Below are positions 1 to 11,993 of a stretch of DNA of 64,000 nucleotides, in pieces (within the stretch, counting starts at the first letter, position 1; every line of letters begins with the position of its first letter). Source of the DNA: Yponomeuta sedellus (Eukaryota; Arthropoda; Insecta; Lepidoptera; Yponomeutidae); contig OW203745.1 of assembly GCA_934045075.1 (NCBI GenBank), forward strand, positions 15,558,768 through 15,622,767. Reading direction: 5' to 3'. The notes under the pieces are model-generated. The model saw only the letters and a program-made list of their open reading frames with translations. It did not search any database and was not told the origin of the DNA. The position numbers were made by a program, and so were the translations under genes.

Positions 1-440
1 ATTTTACGTGATAACGTTATATAAGAAAACATAGATGAAAAAATGCATACTTTTATAAATTGAGCTAAGGGGGGAAATACGTGTTAAAGGGTGTCTTCGT
101 GCTGATTTACATTAATTTTTTAAGGTATAAAAAATGAATATTATTTATTGAAACATAAACTAAAGAAAATAGTACATACACACACACATATATTTTTGGG
201 AAATGTTATGAAACGTGTTTTGGTGATTGAGAAACGTAAAAATATGACATAATTTCCGATATCGATTTTCGGGGTGATTCCAAAAACTACCTTATAAGGA
301 AGTTAATTGAAAAAAGAACTACCATAACGTTGGCAATAATGGCAACCCTGAGAACAATCAACCAATGTATGTGCGCGTCTATGGAACGGAACGGGGATGT
401 CTCCCTGCCGTTTGTTTTTGGTCGTTATATTTTTATACTC
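1..440. other. Upstream non-coding DNA
   Basis: AT-rich sequence with a short CA-rich run near 175-190. I see no gene or recognisable element before the tandem array that starts near 441. Confidence 0.5.
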
Positions 441-780
441 TTACGAGGGACTTTCCGCTGCGCTGCTTAACGTAACGTCTGACGTGATTTTGATTTTTTA
501 TTTTTATCTACTCTTACGAGGGACTTTCCGCCGCGCTGCTTAACGTAACGTCTGACGTGATTTTGATTTTTTATCTACTCTTACGAGGGACTTTCCGCCG
601 TGCTACTTAACGTAACGTCTGACGTGATTTTGATTTTTTTATTTTTATCTATTTTTACGAGGGACTTTCCGCCGCGCTGCTTAACGTAACGTCTGATGTG
701 ATTTTGATTTTTTATTTTTATCTACTCTTACGAGGGACTTTCCGCCGTGCTGCTTAACGTAACGTCTGACGTGACGATAG
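441..780 (+). repeat. Five-copy 67-74 bp tandem array with a kappaB-like motif per unit
   Basis: Five head-to-tail units each contain the 10-mer GGGACTTTCC, at 447-456, 520-529, 587-596, 661-670 and 734-743 (spacings 73, 67, 74, 73). Each motif is followed by CGCTGCTTAACGTAACGTCT or a close variant and then TGACGTGA or TGATGTGA. The units differ mainly in the length of an A/T-rich linker. GGGACTTTCC fits the NF-kappaB consensus and TGACGTGA resembles a CRE/ATF half-site. The array ends about 370 bp before the ATG of the vanin-like gene. It may be a plain satellite; an enhancer role is inference. Confidence 0.85.
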
Positions 781-1152
781 GCCCCTAAGCAGTTTCAGCC
801 TAGGGCCCTACAAATTCAAGATCCACTCCTGGTAGTACGCACATCCAAACATAGTACAATATAGTACAATACTATAGGTAGGTAGGTAAGTATACTTAAT
901 ATAGCACGGTTGGTAAGCTATACCTAATATGAGGAGATGATAATATGGAGGGTAGTGTTCACATTCACGCACCAGGCGCGTGCTTGCCCTCACCGAGAAT
1001 GTGGGTGCGGCATAAAATCATATCAGCAACTGCATTTTTAATACTGTTTAGTATAGAGTATTAGAGTTTCCATCAGTTTACCGACAGTGGGGAAGTGATG
1101 TGGTGGTGTAGGAGAAAATAAATTGAAATTTAAAAAAATACACAAAAACAAA

Positions 1153-4100
1153 ATGAATGCTCTTTTGCAGTGCTTAGTTTGTGTAGTGTTTTTCCAAGGG
1201 AGTTTGTCTGATGAGGTAAGTGTTTTTAGAGCATTTTTTTTGAATTAGCTGTTACATAGATCGTTTTTTTTTATTTATTAATGTACGTTTACATAATATA
1301 GGTATTATGTAAACGTGGCGGATTCGGACCTAAAACCTAACTTGTTTGTCTTAAGACACGAACCTCGCTCCTTGTCATCATATCTTAAATTAAAGACTCT
1401 TACATATTATTGAAATGCAGTTCTATTATTAACGATCTACCTTCGTAGTTTTGAAATACATTATTTTTATAGAATGAAAAAGGCGATCGAAACGAAATCG
1501 ATAGGTAATTAAACAGCATCTAACTAAATCCTCCGCAGATCTTCCCAAAATGGGAGTTTCTTCTCCTCAATATATTTTTTTTAAATACGAAGTTTGTTCC
1601 CAGATTGCAAGTATTCTTTTCTTAAATACATCTTTTTAAATCCTCCGAAGTATCTCACAAAAATTCGAGTGTTCTCCTCAACATATTTTTTTAAATACGA
1701 AGTTTATTCCCAGATTGCAAGTATTCTTTTCTTAAATACATCTTTTTAAATCGTCCGAAGTATCTTCCCAAAATGCGAGTGTTCTTCTCCTCAATATATT
1801 TTATTAAATACGAAGTTTGTTCCCAGATTGCAAGTGTTCTTCTCCTCAATACATCTTTTTAAATCCTCCGATGTATCTTCCAAAATGCTAGTGTTCTTCT
1901 CCTCAATACGTCTTTTTAAATCCTCCGTTATATTTTCCCAAAATGCGAGTGTTCTTCTCCTCAATATATTTTTTTAAATACGAAGTTTGTTCCCAGATTC
2001 TTCTCCACAATACATCTTTTTAAATCCTCCGAAGTATCTCACCAAAATGCGAGTGTTCTTCTCCTCAATACATCTTTTTAAATCCTCCGAAGTATCTTCT
2101 CAAAATGCGAGTGTTCTTCTCCTCATTTTAAATCCTCCGTTATATCTTCCCAAAATGCCAGTGTTTTTCTCCTCAATGCGTCTTTTTAAATCCTCCGAAG
2201 TATCTCACCAAAATGGGTGGGTTCTTCCCCTAAATACATCTTTTTAAATCCTCCGAAGTATCTCACCAAAATGAGAGTGTTCTTCTCCTCAATACATCTT
2301 TTTAAATCCTCCGAAGTATTTTCTCAAAATGCGAGTGTTCTTCTCCTCATTACGTCTTTTTAAATCCTCCGTTATATCTTCCCAAAATGCGAGTGTTCTT
2401 CTCCTCAATGCGTCTTTTTAAATCCTCCGAAGTATCTTCCCAAAATGGGAGTATTCTTCTCCTCAATACATCTTTTTAATCCTCCTAAGTATCTTCCCAA
2501 CATGCGAGTGTTATACAAACATCTTGTACTTTGAGGATCGTTGAAATCGCGAAAGAATCATTAGTTGTCTCCTTATAAAGTACCCGACACCGTGCATACT
2601 CCTACGTGGACTCGTGCATACAACGACTAATGAATGTTGATGAAGCGAAAGAGATCTATCAGGATCGTGGCAAGTGGCAGAACCTACAGACAACGTGTGG
2701 CGTTGTGTGAGAAGGAGCGAGGGGAGCTGTAACGTCACGAAACTTAGGAAGACAAGATTCGTGGCGCGACATTTGTTATAGTCTTTTAGCTTTTAGAATA
2801 TACCCCGGGCTCTAGAGTAGGCTTCGGTTTTCGCCAATTTTCGTCGGTTTTTATACTGATGATTGAGTTCTGATTTCGAAATTAAAAGTGTCATATTAGA
2901 TCCGATTTTCAAATTATGTGTCATATTAGTTCCGATATTTCTATTTACACGAATATATCCGATTCTATCCGATAGTAGCTGAGGTATATTCTAGAATCTA
3001 ACAGACTATACCCATAGGCTCTTACTAATAAACACCGTATAAGCCTGGTATATCTAGTTACACAGTGTTTTGTTCACGTCATTTGAATTTAATTTTCAGT
3101 TGGAAGATAAGAGAAAACAGTGCATAGTTATGCTTACACCATGTTTATTAGTAAGGCTGATAGTCTGTAATATACCTACAAATGAATCGCTGAATGTGTT
3201 GGTAAGCGCAAATCTCGAGAGCAGCTGAACCGATTTCGCTAATTCTTTTTTTGGATATTCCTTGAAGCATAGACCAAGGTCTATGCTTGAAGTACGAGGA
3301 TGGTTCTTACGAATGGGAAAATAATAAAAAAATAATAAATCGACTGTTAGGCGGTACGAAGTTCGCTGAGTCAGCTAGTTATAGGATAAAAATAGGGTCT
3401 AGGCTACGTTTATTGAAACTGTAATTTCTTTTCTTTCAGGCAACCTACAGGGCCGCCATAGTGGAAAATTTCCACATCGGTCAAGACGTGAACTACATCA
3501 GTGCCATCCAAAAAGCTGGAGAAAATGTGAGTTTTATACAGATCCAGAAGAATTTTAAGTTTTGTAAATATTTTGCAAACTCTCGAGAGGTGATATTTTA
3601 TTAATATAACGGTATTGGATTCATAATATGAGTTATTTGTATTGATGACTTACACATGACCTCTATAACTCAGTATATATTAATATTATGCTGATATGAT
3701 ATATGTACACAGGGTCCCATGAGCCTTTTTATAGTGGATCTTTGGTTCTTTTTTTTTTATTCAGTTTTTATTAACACTTTTATAAGCACTGCAATAGGCA
3801 TGACGAAAGATTTAAAATCCTCTTCCATAATATGGGAGACATTTATTATTTGGGGTTATCTAGGTAATTAGTGTGGATGTGTTGATCACAAATAAATATA
3901 TCAGAAGGTTGCAATTTAAAGGTTAAAAGTCTGTATTCAATTTAGTACACGTACAATGGTTTACACAGGAGGTTACACACAATCTTAGGTTTTACGTTTT
4001 ATACTACGGTACTCTAAAAGGTTTCGGAGGCGACTGCCTCAAAGGGTTTCGGGGGGACGACTGGTTGGACACCAGAGTTCACCAGACGTCCGCGCGTGAT

Positions 4101-7100
4101 CGTTGCGCTATGTTACTTTGTTGCTTAAAATGTTGACTCAGCGTTCCGAGTCCCTACAATTATTTAAAAAAAAACGAAAAAGAAACGAAGAAGGTTGAAG
4201 GTGGAATACATTTTTCTAAAATTATTTTAAATCTGTGGGAAGACAGCTCGCAGTGTCATGGCGTCGTATCTGACGTCACGCCTAGGTAAACAAACATCGT
4301 AATCACTAGTTGTCACAATAAAGCACCAATGACGTCAACTAGGCGTGACGTCACGCGGTGTGATTGGTGTTTGAGTGAAAATGGCTAAAAACAGTATTAG
4401 AATCTTGTATATTATTGAAAATATTGGTAATTTCATTTTTTTTATAATGTAATCAGTGTTTTAACTCCTTTTTATATGTTCTTTCCCCTAATATCGTTAA
4501 ATCTTTGATTATTATGCGGTCGTCACGCCTATTGTTATTTAAAAGACCGTTTCGAGACCACTAAAATATATTTTTAAAACCAGCATTACAGATAGCATTA
4601 AAACTTGTTACACTAAACACTGTTTGAATATTTGTTTGACTGTGGCAGCACTCTCTTTTACAAAGTATTAATTATTTCCTTTGCATCTTGATGGAATAAA
4701 ACACAATGAAATGCATAATAATGAAAAGTGGGAAAATACCTTTAACGTATTTTCCAGATTTTTTTTTTGTAATGTACTTTCTGAAGATCACTGACATTAA
4801 TCATGAATGCATAATTGATTTTGTCTCAAAAGTCGAATTACCTTGACGTACATAAGAAACAAAATATTTATAGATCGGTTAGTATGAAATAGTACCTACG
4901 AAAACACACACGAGCGTTTTTTTAACCGCTTACTAAATGGGCGGTTTGAAAGTGAAAGAAAGCGAAAGTGATAAGAAGCCTCCGGCACAGTACAAATAGA
5001 ACCTCCGGTGCTAAGCCCGCGGAGGAGCTGTTCAGAATTACAGGGAATAGAGATCACTGTAAAGAGCTGACTGACAACGTCCAGTAACATACTTTAAGAG
5101 GAAGAAGGAGATATGAAGCTGTAATGATAACAGCATGAAGAAGAATATATGAAGCAGTAGTGATGACGACCTCTGTGGCGTCCCGGGTTCGAGCCCCGGC
5201 TGGGGACAAAAAATAAACCGCAGGTCTTGGATGTTTACATCATGGTGAAGTCGTTGTTTCTGGTTCCCACGGCACAGGGTATCCTAGTGTAGGGCCAGAA
5301 GCAATGTGTGAGCCTGTATGTAAATGTTATGTTATGTTAAGTGATGACAGCTAGGGGAACACAACTTCACGATAAAAAAAATATTTTATTCTCGGTTAGG
5401 GTCATCTAGCTTTATTGCACCGCGTAAAGCGAGATGCCGCTACCCGAAAGTGGCAAAAACACGGTTGTCTTGACCTCATGCTCCCCTACCTGATAATAAT
5501 CTATCTAATCAGCCTATAAACAAAGACTCTTCTCTTTCAAGCCAACCCACTCCGGTCCCTTGCCAGTTCTTTCTAATTTGTGGCCAGTCCACTGAAACAG
5601 AAAATTATTGGGTAACATTAACGCAATAATTTGCTGTTTTGATAAGTTTTTTAAAACTGGTTTTTGTTTGTTTTAGAATGTCGATATACTGATGCTACCA
5701 TCAACACAAAGCTCTACGAACAAACTATGTGAACCCAAAAAATACGATGAGGTAAGATTATCAGGTTGATTGCATATAATGCTATGTAAAATACTTGAAG
5801 ATATGATAAGCTCAAATGCGTCTCGAAAAATGTTTTAAGTGCACTGTGTGCCAAACGAGCTTTTTTTTCTTCATTAAGTGGTAGTTTCTGAGTTGCTTTG
5901 TATAGAAATATTTAGACTTTGATAACAAATAAATTCATATTAGTGTTTTATTATAATGGAAGTTTAGGGCCAGAGACAAGGACCTAATAGTATTGTGTGG
6001 AAGTTGTTATAACTAATAAATATAAAATACATACATATATAATAATAAATACTTAACTTACTTGTGTATCTGAATGGATAAATACTATGTTGCTGAGGTG
6101 AACTAAAGCCGCAAGTGCTGCATACTATTTTCCCTTGCAAGAGACATAAAAATACGAAGAGCTGATTGTCAAATTGCATTGCAGATGATTAAATTTCTTT
6201 CTCAAGCTGCCAAGGATGCTCATATCTATGTCGTAGCACAACTGATGGACAGAGTAAAATGTATCAATGACTATGAAGTGTTTGAAAACAGTTTAGTTTT
6301 TGACCGAAGTGGAGGTGTTGTTCCTATGTAAGTATTAGGACTAAATACTTTGCACTTTAATGATTATTTATCAATCAGTGTATTTAGTATAATTCACATA
6401 TACGAGTACATACCACATCTGAGAGGTAACAGCGACTAAGACTTGCTATTTACCTCGATCTTAACCTCTTTCATTACGTAGTCACTGTATGGGGTACTTT
6501 TTATCTGCAATTTCGCTGGTAAGGTCTCTATTTCTTAGAAATATGACAATTACCAGCTCTTTATACATAGATAAAGTTGTACATATAAACATATTAATTT
6601 CCATTTTTGACTTCACTAAACCAAAATGTCCAAACTAACATTCTTTCCTCGACTTATATACACTTTACTTTGTAGTTACTATGCTTTTCTATTAGTTTTA
6701 GGAATGCCATCAGAGGTCCTAGCAAATGCAACGCTACCGCAGAGAAAACAACAACGTTTCAAACGGATTTTGGTGTTAAATTTACTCATGTATCAGTTGA
6801 AGACATTGTTTTAAATCCTAACAGCTTGGCTAATAAAGATGGGAAAAATTTCATCGCCTCTGGGAACTGGGACTCTGAGCTACCTTTCTTCGTTGGTAAG
6901 TTTTATAATTCTAAGTACTCTTTTTCTTACGAGGGTAACCTTAGATTCCCGAGGTCCCGAGAAGATCAAACTTCGATTTGTGTCCTCAAAACGTATTAGC
7001 AAAGTTTCATTGCAATCCGGTCTGTCGTTTGAAAATAAAAATAATATACGTTTGTATAGGAATTCCTTAGATGTTCGAGTGAACATGATAAATCCTGAGT

Positions 7101-10100
7101 TGAGGCTGGTGCTGCAAAGGCCTGAATTCTCAAATTAGAAACCGTCGGTTTCTAAATTGAGAATTCCGGCAAGGAAATACGTTTGTAGATATTAGTTTAT
7201 TAAATCTGATTCCTTTGTGAGAAATCTGTATTTACTTAGTAGAACAATAAATTAAAAAATTAACGGCAACCTACCAAATCTAATTTGTCAGTCAGTCAAA
7301 CATAGCTTTTACAATAATTTTCCGCCAGTCTGGCTTATTGGATCGGTCCGACTATTTTTCAAGCGTATTGTTTTTGTTGTACATTTGATGTACAACAAAA
7401 ATAATTTTACAACTAAACTAGTAAAACTAAAACAGCTTTCCTTTTCGAATTTCAGAGTCTGAGTTCTTGTCATCGTGGTCCTCAAGCATTGGTGCCAATC
7501 TCCTCATTGGCTCAGGAATTTACTCTGGCAAAGAGGCTAGGAGTGCTTCTGTGGACTCCAATACCAGGCTTCTGATTGCTACATTGAACAGGCAACCTGA
7601 ATTAGGTAAGTTTCGTTTTTCCACTCTGATACTTGCAGGACATATAAATTATTGTTTCGCGAATTCAAGTTTTCTCGAAAGGAAAAATTGTTCGTATTGA
7701 CCAGTTCCTATTTTCCGATAAATATGGAGATTTTAGACACTTTCCATATTTAACCAGTATATATTATATTTTCTTTCATTTTATCACCTGCCTCAAAAGC
7801 AGTTGTGTAATTTATTATCAAATAATCTTATTTTTTCAGGAAATACAGTCACCACCCCTGTCCAGTTCACTCAACTGAACATCAACCAGCACGAGGATTT
7901 GAGCCAGTACACCATCAGACCTCTGAACCTGGATGACTGCAATTCGGGACATGATGAGACTGTCTGCCACGGTGGATTCTGCTGCCAGTTCTTTGTTAGG
8001 ACTTCTAGTAAGTTAAAAAGAAAACAAAACCTATGAAACATTCGTAAACAGCCCTTTTATGTCTTACTACAGGGTACATGCCATCTCTTGAATTTAATCA
8101 GCAATGTGCTATTACAAATTCACAACTATATATAACTTAGAAAAGCATATACCGCAGAACCTTTCGAGTCTGAGGTGTGCGAATTCACCAGCGAAACCAT
8201 TTCGAGTAAAATCTGTACTACCAACAGAAATATGTACGTTTTTATTTGCTTTTAAACTTGGATATTGCTACACTGTGTACACTGCATCGAAAGGTTGTCT
8301 GGAAGAAATCGCCCCAACCGATAACACCGCTGATTGTATAACATTTAAGAAATCATTATTTTAATCCTTTTTAATTGCGGTGCAATAAAGGTTCTCTATC
8401 TATCATTAGCAGTGATAGGAATGGAGCGGGCTTATTCACCTAAACTTCGAGGAACAGAGACAAAAATCGGAGGCTTCCTTGCGCAAATATTTTTTTCCGG
8501 GACATCACTTAAGTAAATTAAAAATTCATTTTATTCGGAATAAGTAATTGGTCTATGTTTACTTACAGTTTGAGACTAGATATAACATAGAGTCCAAAAT
8601 TTTCTAAACGTTTGCTTAAAACTATTAAACGTAATCTTTGTTTTAGAAAGAGTACACGTTATGCAGTAAATATCTGCTTTTTCGCTCGATCTCGACCACG
8701 CTCCCTGAGATTTTCAAAGTTTAAGTGTATAAATGAGAAAAATATTCCGGCCATTGACTTTAAAATAATAAAACAGACATTTTCATAATTTTTGAATTCT
8801 CAATAAATGTAGTTTGGATGGAGATAGAGGATTAATCATTTTTAAAAAAGAAAGGTATTTGTCTTATATCTTACTAAAAGATAACGATACAAGAGTTTAT
8901 TTCAAAATGTGCGTAATGTTATTATTAAAAATAACGGCCATGAAAGCATGAAAAAAAATGTAGGTACATTTTGTAGACTTTTAGTCCGGATTTACTTACG
9001 GGTGTTGTTATATCGGTTAAGTAAATCCGGACTAAAAGTCTACAATTTGTTGTGCTTACGAAAGTTTTAGGTACATTTTGTTGAAACAAAATGTAGGTAC
9101 ATTGACAAGCATGAAACTGTAGGTTTGTACATGTAGTTTTGTAATGCATGTTTGTACAAAAATGTAGGTAAATTTTGTTTCATGCTTTCAATGAAACAAA
9201 ATGTAGGTACATTTTCTTTCATGCTTTCCAGTTAGGTATATGTTGAAAAAGAGTTCAAATATATATGCTATATGCTACAACCATATTCATTGTGATTTAT
9301 TTTTCTTTTACCGTTTTAATTTTATAAATAAATTGATATAACATGACTCTGTGATATGTTATGTATAGTCTTAAACTTTAGGTAAACATAGACCAATCAC
9401 TTATTCCGAATAACATTAATCTTTAATTTACTTAAGTGATGTCCCGGAAAAAAATATTGTCGTAAGGAAGTCTCCGATTTTTGTCTCCGTTCCTCGAAGT
9501 TTAGGTGAAAAAGTCCGCTTCATTCCTATCACTTATCATTAGGCTAGAAACTTAAGAATTTCACCTCACAGTCCTTATTCTCGAATTTCCCAGGTGCACG
9601 CCATGACGACGAATCCAGCTACTCTCTTATCGTGTTCAGCGGCGTCCGCCAGTTTGGCTCGAGCCATCATATTGGTGTGCAGAACTGTGCAGTCATTGCC
9701 TGCGCTGGGTTTTACAAGCGTAGTTGCGTTGTTGGGTGAGTTTTACAACAAAATTGGACGCAGAAATTCCTACCCTCACATACGTAACAAAATATTTTTT
9801 TATGAATTGGGTTATTTTATTTCGTGCTTTTGTTCGGACGTTTGACATTTGTAATCATTTGTAGTGCCTCCTACATGGAGCTTTCGCCCGCCTCACGCGT
9901 GCTGGCTAGCGGAATACTCTCGCTGCCGCGCGACACAAGTGTCATACAAACAGTCACGTCAAGTTACTCGTTTTTGCTGTCACGAATTTTCTGGCGCACC
10001 AAATTATATTCCTGCTGAATCCTAAAAACCTTCCTATCATTTCATTGTTGAGGAGAAATAGTATCCCTCCTCACATTGGTGACCCTCAGACGAACAAAAA

Positions 10101-11349
10101 CAGGATGGCAAGCGGTAACAAATCACCGCCTCCGATGGATGCCGGCGACTCTGCCTTCAAAGACGCAGTTCCCTCTCCAGAGGCATCTCCGATCCAGAGT
10201 TATCGGAAATTTACTTATCTATACGATTTATTAGGCAAAACAACTACTGTTTTTTGTAAATGCAACTTATTTATCAACAGTTATCAGTTACATACCTACA
10301 CAACGCCTAAATGATCTATCATTTGAGTGACTGTAAATTATGCATATAACGGATAATGCGGATTAGTATCATATCATTTTATTGTAATTTTAAACATATG
10401 GACACGCGGTAATCAAGTGCTTTTATAAGGTAGGCTACACACATAATATAAGGACTTAATTTAATAAAGCTCATACAACAGAATAATTACTGTTTGCTAT
10501 AAAACTAGAACGCCTAGTGCTATGATTATGTTAATCAGACAAGGGCATCACGAAAATGAAAAAAAAAACGAGATAGCAGCCGTTTGTTCAAACCAAAAAA
10601 CGATAGCTTCCACCAAAAATCGAATTCACGAACCATGCCATAATGTAGCTACTGAGCTATATGGTAGTGGGCTCTTATTAATATTTACATAATAAATAAT
10701 CCACTTATAGTCCTGTTTTTGGAATAAATAATAATATTCACTTCCACACAACACACATTCCTTGTCCTGGTCCCAAACTAGTATATATTGTAACTAGGCA
10801 AGGAAATCACTAACATGCAAATCAACTGCGGCCTTCAGTAGGAACAGAACTCTCCACCTCTCGTATGTTAGTGAAGCGTGTTAACCGCTTTTGCATCAAA
10901 GCGGTTAATAGGTACTTGCTTATTTCCCTATTTGGCTTAATTTTCTTATTTTTTTTTACAGAGCATCAAATGAGACTGGAGCCATCTTTGAAAACATCGT
11001 TATCACTGGACACTTCTCAGCAGTAAACTCTGTTCAATACCCCACTTCACTGGCCACCTCTGTCGCGCCATTGTCTAACAAAAACTTTACATTTACCAGG
11101 AAAAGTGTCAATGACATGAACCACATTACCGTCAAACTGGAAAAATCAACTGTTTTGTTGACTTTCGGTATATTCGGCAGGGAGTTCTCGAAAGATACCG
11201 TGGCAATGTCGACGCAAAGTTTGACAAATGATAATAATATCTACGATTACATCTTCAACGATGAATTGAGTGAATTTGTCGATTATCTCTGGATTAGGCT
11301 CAGAATACTTATTTTCGTCGTTTCTCTTTATGTTTTAGAAATGATGTAA
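1153..11349 (+). CDS. Vanin/biotinidase-like nitrilase-family protein, probably catalytically dead (9 exons)
   Basis: Exons: 1153-1215, 3440-3526, 5677-5751, 6185-6327, 6702-6895, 7456-7605, 7840-8007, 9594-9735, 10962-11349. All introns are GT-AG, phases close exactly, and the total is 1410 nt (469 aa). The N-terminus MNALLQCLVCVVFFQG is a signal peptide. Exon 2 (TYRAAIVE) and exon 5 (FQTDFGVKF, SELPFF) carry nitrilase-fold landmarks of pantetheinases. Exons 7-9 carry the vanin C-terminal domain (CHGGFCCQF, NCAVIACAGF). The last residues are hydrophobic, compatible with a GPI-anchor signal. Vanins hydrolyse pantetheine or biocytin amides with a Glu-Lys-Cys triad. Here the Glu site reads LPS, the Lys site falls in VVPMNAIRG with no Lys, and the Cys site reads HVSVEDI. 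An inactive secreted or surface protein is therefore likely. Family call is firm; loss of activity rests on alignment by eye. Confidence 0.88.
1526..2512. repeat. Intronic minisatellite, about 58-bp unit
   Basis: About 1 kb of degenerate tandem repeats in intron 1 of the vanin-like gene. The unit core is AAATCCTCCGAAGTATCT, then CAAAATGCGAGTG, then TTCTTCTCCTCAATACATC. Clean adjacent units at 2022 and 2080 give a 58-bp period; several units are shortened or rearranged, including a variant with AAATACGAAGTTTGTTCC. Open frames across it are translations of the repeat and not genes. Confidence 0.9.
2575..2735 (+). mobile_element. Non-LTR retrotransposon 3' end fragment (family R-b)
   Basis: Decayed copy of a recurrent sequence also at 13805-14151, 41130-41440, 50906-51200 and 61790-61905. 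Shared core: GTTGATGAAGCGAAAG, then TCAGGATCGTGGCAAGTGGC. In better copies it encodes a reverse-transcriptase C-terminus (GRAGKGRPRRTYIDQ..., then DRGKWQSLV). Confidence 0.6.
3183..3383 (+). mobile_element. Helitron-like non-autonomous element (family H2)
   Basis: Begins near AATGAATCGCTGAATGTG and ends in GTCAGCTAGT, a CTRRT-type end followed by T. The subterminal AGGCGGTACGAAGTTCGC can fold into a short hairpin. A tandem dimer of the same element is at 49015-49350. An internal CATAGACCAAGGTCTATG palindrome is absent from those copies and looks like a small inserted duplication. Helitron class is inferred from the 3' end alone. Confidence 0.6.
4271..4353. promoter_or_regulatory. Three perfect CRE palindromes (TGACGTCA) in an inverted repeat
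   Basis: TGACGTCA occurs at 4271-4278, 4330-4337 and 4346-4353. The outer two lie in 15-bp inverted arms (TGACGTCACGCCTAG at 4271 and its complement ending at 4353). The site is in intron 2 of the vanin-like gene. It could be a CREB/ATF-binding cluster, or the end of a small palindromic transposon; nothing here decides between them. Confidence 0.5.
5160..5340 (+). mobile_element. tRNA-headed SINE, family B
   Basis: Contains a Pol III B-box (GGTTCGAGCCCC), then a tail with GTTGTTTCTGGTTCCCACGG and GGGTATCCTAGTG, ending in TGTAAATGTTATGTTATG. The same tail occurs at 22633-22815 (minus) and 45180-45350 (plus). The tRNA-like head is 5'-truncated. Confidence 0.75.
7124..7166. repeat. Short hairpin, 21-bp arms
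   Basis: GAATTCTCAAATTAGAAACCG (7124-7144) pairs with 7146-7166 with one mismatch and a single-base spacer. It lies in intron 5 of the vanin-like gene. Function unknown. Confidence 0.8.
8401..9542. mobile_element. Non-autonomous hAT-like DNA transposon with long TIRs
   Basis: About 165-bp imperfect terminal inverted repeats run inward from CAGTGATAGGAATG at 8410 and its complement ending near 9533. The flanks carry a direct repeat TATCATTAG at 8401-8409 and 9534-9542; an 8-bp duplication ATCATTAG with a CAGTG-type terminus fits the hAT superfamily. No transposase is encoded. It sits in intron 7 of the vanin-like gene and contains the M1 hairpin at 8973-9043 plus repeated TGTAGGTACATTTT stretches. 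Confidence 0.75.
8973..9043. mobile_element. M1 hairpin MITE, short form
   Basis: GTAGACTTTTAGTCCGGAT starts the left arm at 8973; its complement ends at 9043. The loop includes ACGGGTGTTGTTATATCGG. The same terminus forms the longer element at 11994-12200 and a solo end at 42460-42552. Confidence 0.75.
9862..10200 (+). mobile_element. 5' remnant of a Ty3/gypsy-type LTR retrotransposon (LTR end, PBS, gag start)
   Basis: A possible LTR 3' part is followed by CACATTGGTGACCCTCAG, which resembles a tRNA primer-binding site and leader, and then an ATG-started frame MASGNKSPPPMDAGDSAF that reads like an insect gypsy gag N-terminus. The frame loses coding character after about 10200. No second LTR or pol is visible. 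The gypsy call is by resemblance only. Confidence 0.45.
10728..10910 (-). mobile_element. tRNA-headed SINE, family C (degenerate)
   Basis: Complement of a tail with TTGGGACCAGGACAAGG, shared with copies at 24653-24866 (plus, inside the Polinton) and 49375-49565 (minus). The tRNA-like head is decayed. Confidence 0.5.
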
Positions 11350-11990
11350 AGTAACTTACTAAATTTAACTATTGTTGGAGGTCCAGGATAAGAATTCGTT
11401 TGTTACTTTAAGTAATTACCAGGTATAGGATACACCTATAAGGTACCCTACCTTTCCTGTAGGATAAGGCAGTTTAACTTACATAGCCTCTATAAACATC
11501 GTGAAATCTAACAGCTCAAAATAACAGCTGATGTATCCTAATAGCCTTTCAGCGGGTAAAAAAGCGCCCGTTTGTCGAAAAAAACGTCTGTCTGTCAAAT
11601 CATAATCAAAGATTGGTACTAGAATGCTGAGAGGCATGGATATACGTATTTATTACGCCGACAAAATGTGTCAAAATTTTTGTCTAGGGTGTAGGTATTC
11701 CTTACACTTAAATGAGGCATGATTTTTTTTCCTAAATCCTTGCGTAGAGTATCGTTGGTCTTTTAAAAATTTTGCAATTTTTATAAACTAGGCCATCTAC
11801 GGAACCCTAATGATTTTTTTTAACATTCTCTAAGCGCATGAAATAACCTAACCTAACCATGAAGCGATGCCCGTTTAGTTGTGTCTTGATAAGTAATTTT
11901 TATCTAAATGATGAAAATCAAGTTTCTTTTTTACATTAACTTTTTTATTGTATGAGTATAGATTTTTTGAACTAAAACTTCGTAAGCACA
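11350..11990. other. Non-coding DNA after the vanin-like gene
   Basis: The 3' UTR of the vanin-like gene must begin here, but the first AATAAA I see is at 12353-12358, beyond the M1 element. No gene is visible. Confidence 0.4.
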
Positions 11991-11993
11991 ATT

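Noticed and set aside
1987..2247. 86-codon frame in the vanin-like gene intron 1
   Set aside because: It is only a translation of the 58-bp minisatellite.
441..2512. Possible CRISPR-like array
   Set aside because: Both tandem arrays have contiguous diverged units without unique spacers, and the DNA is clearly eukaryotic.
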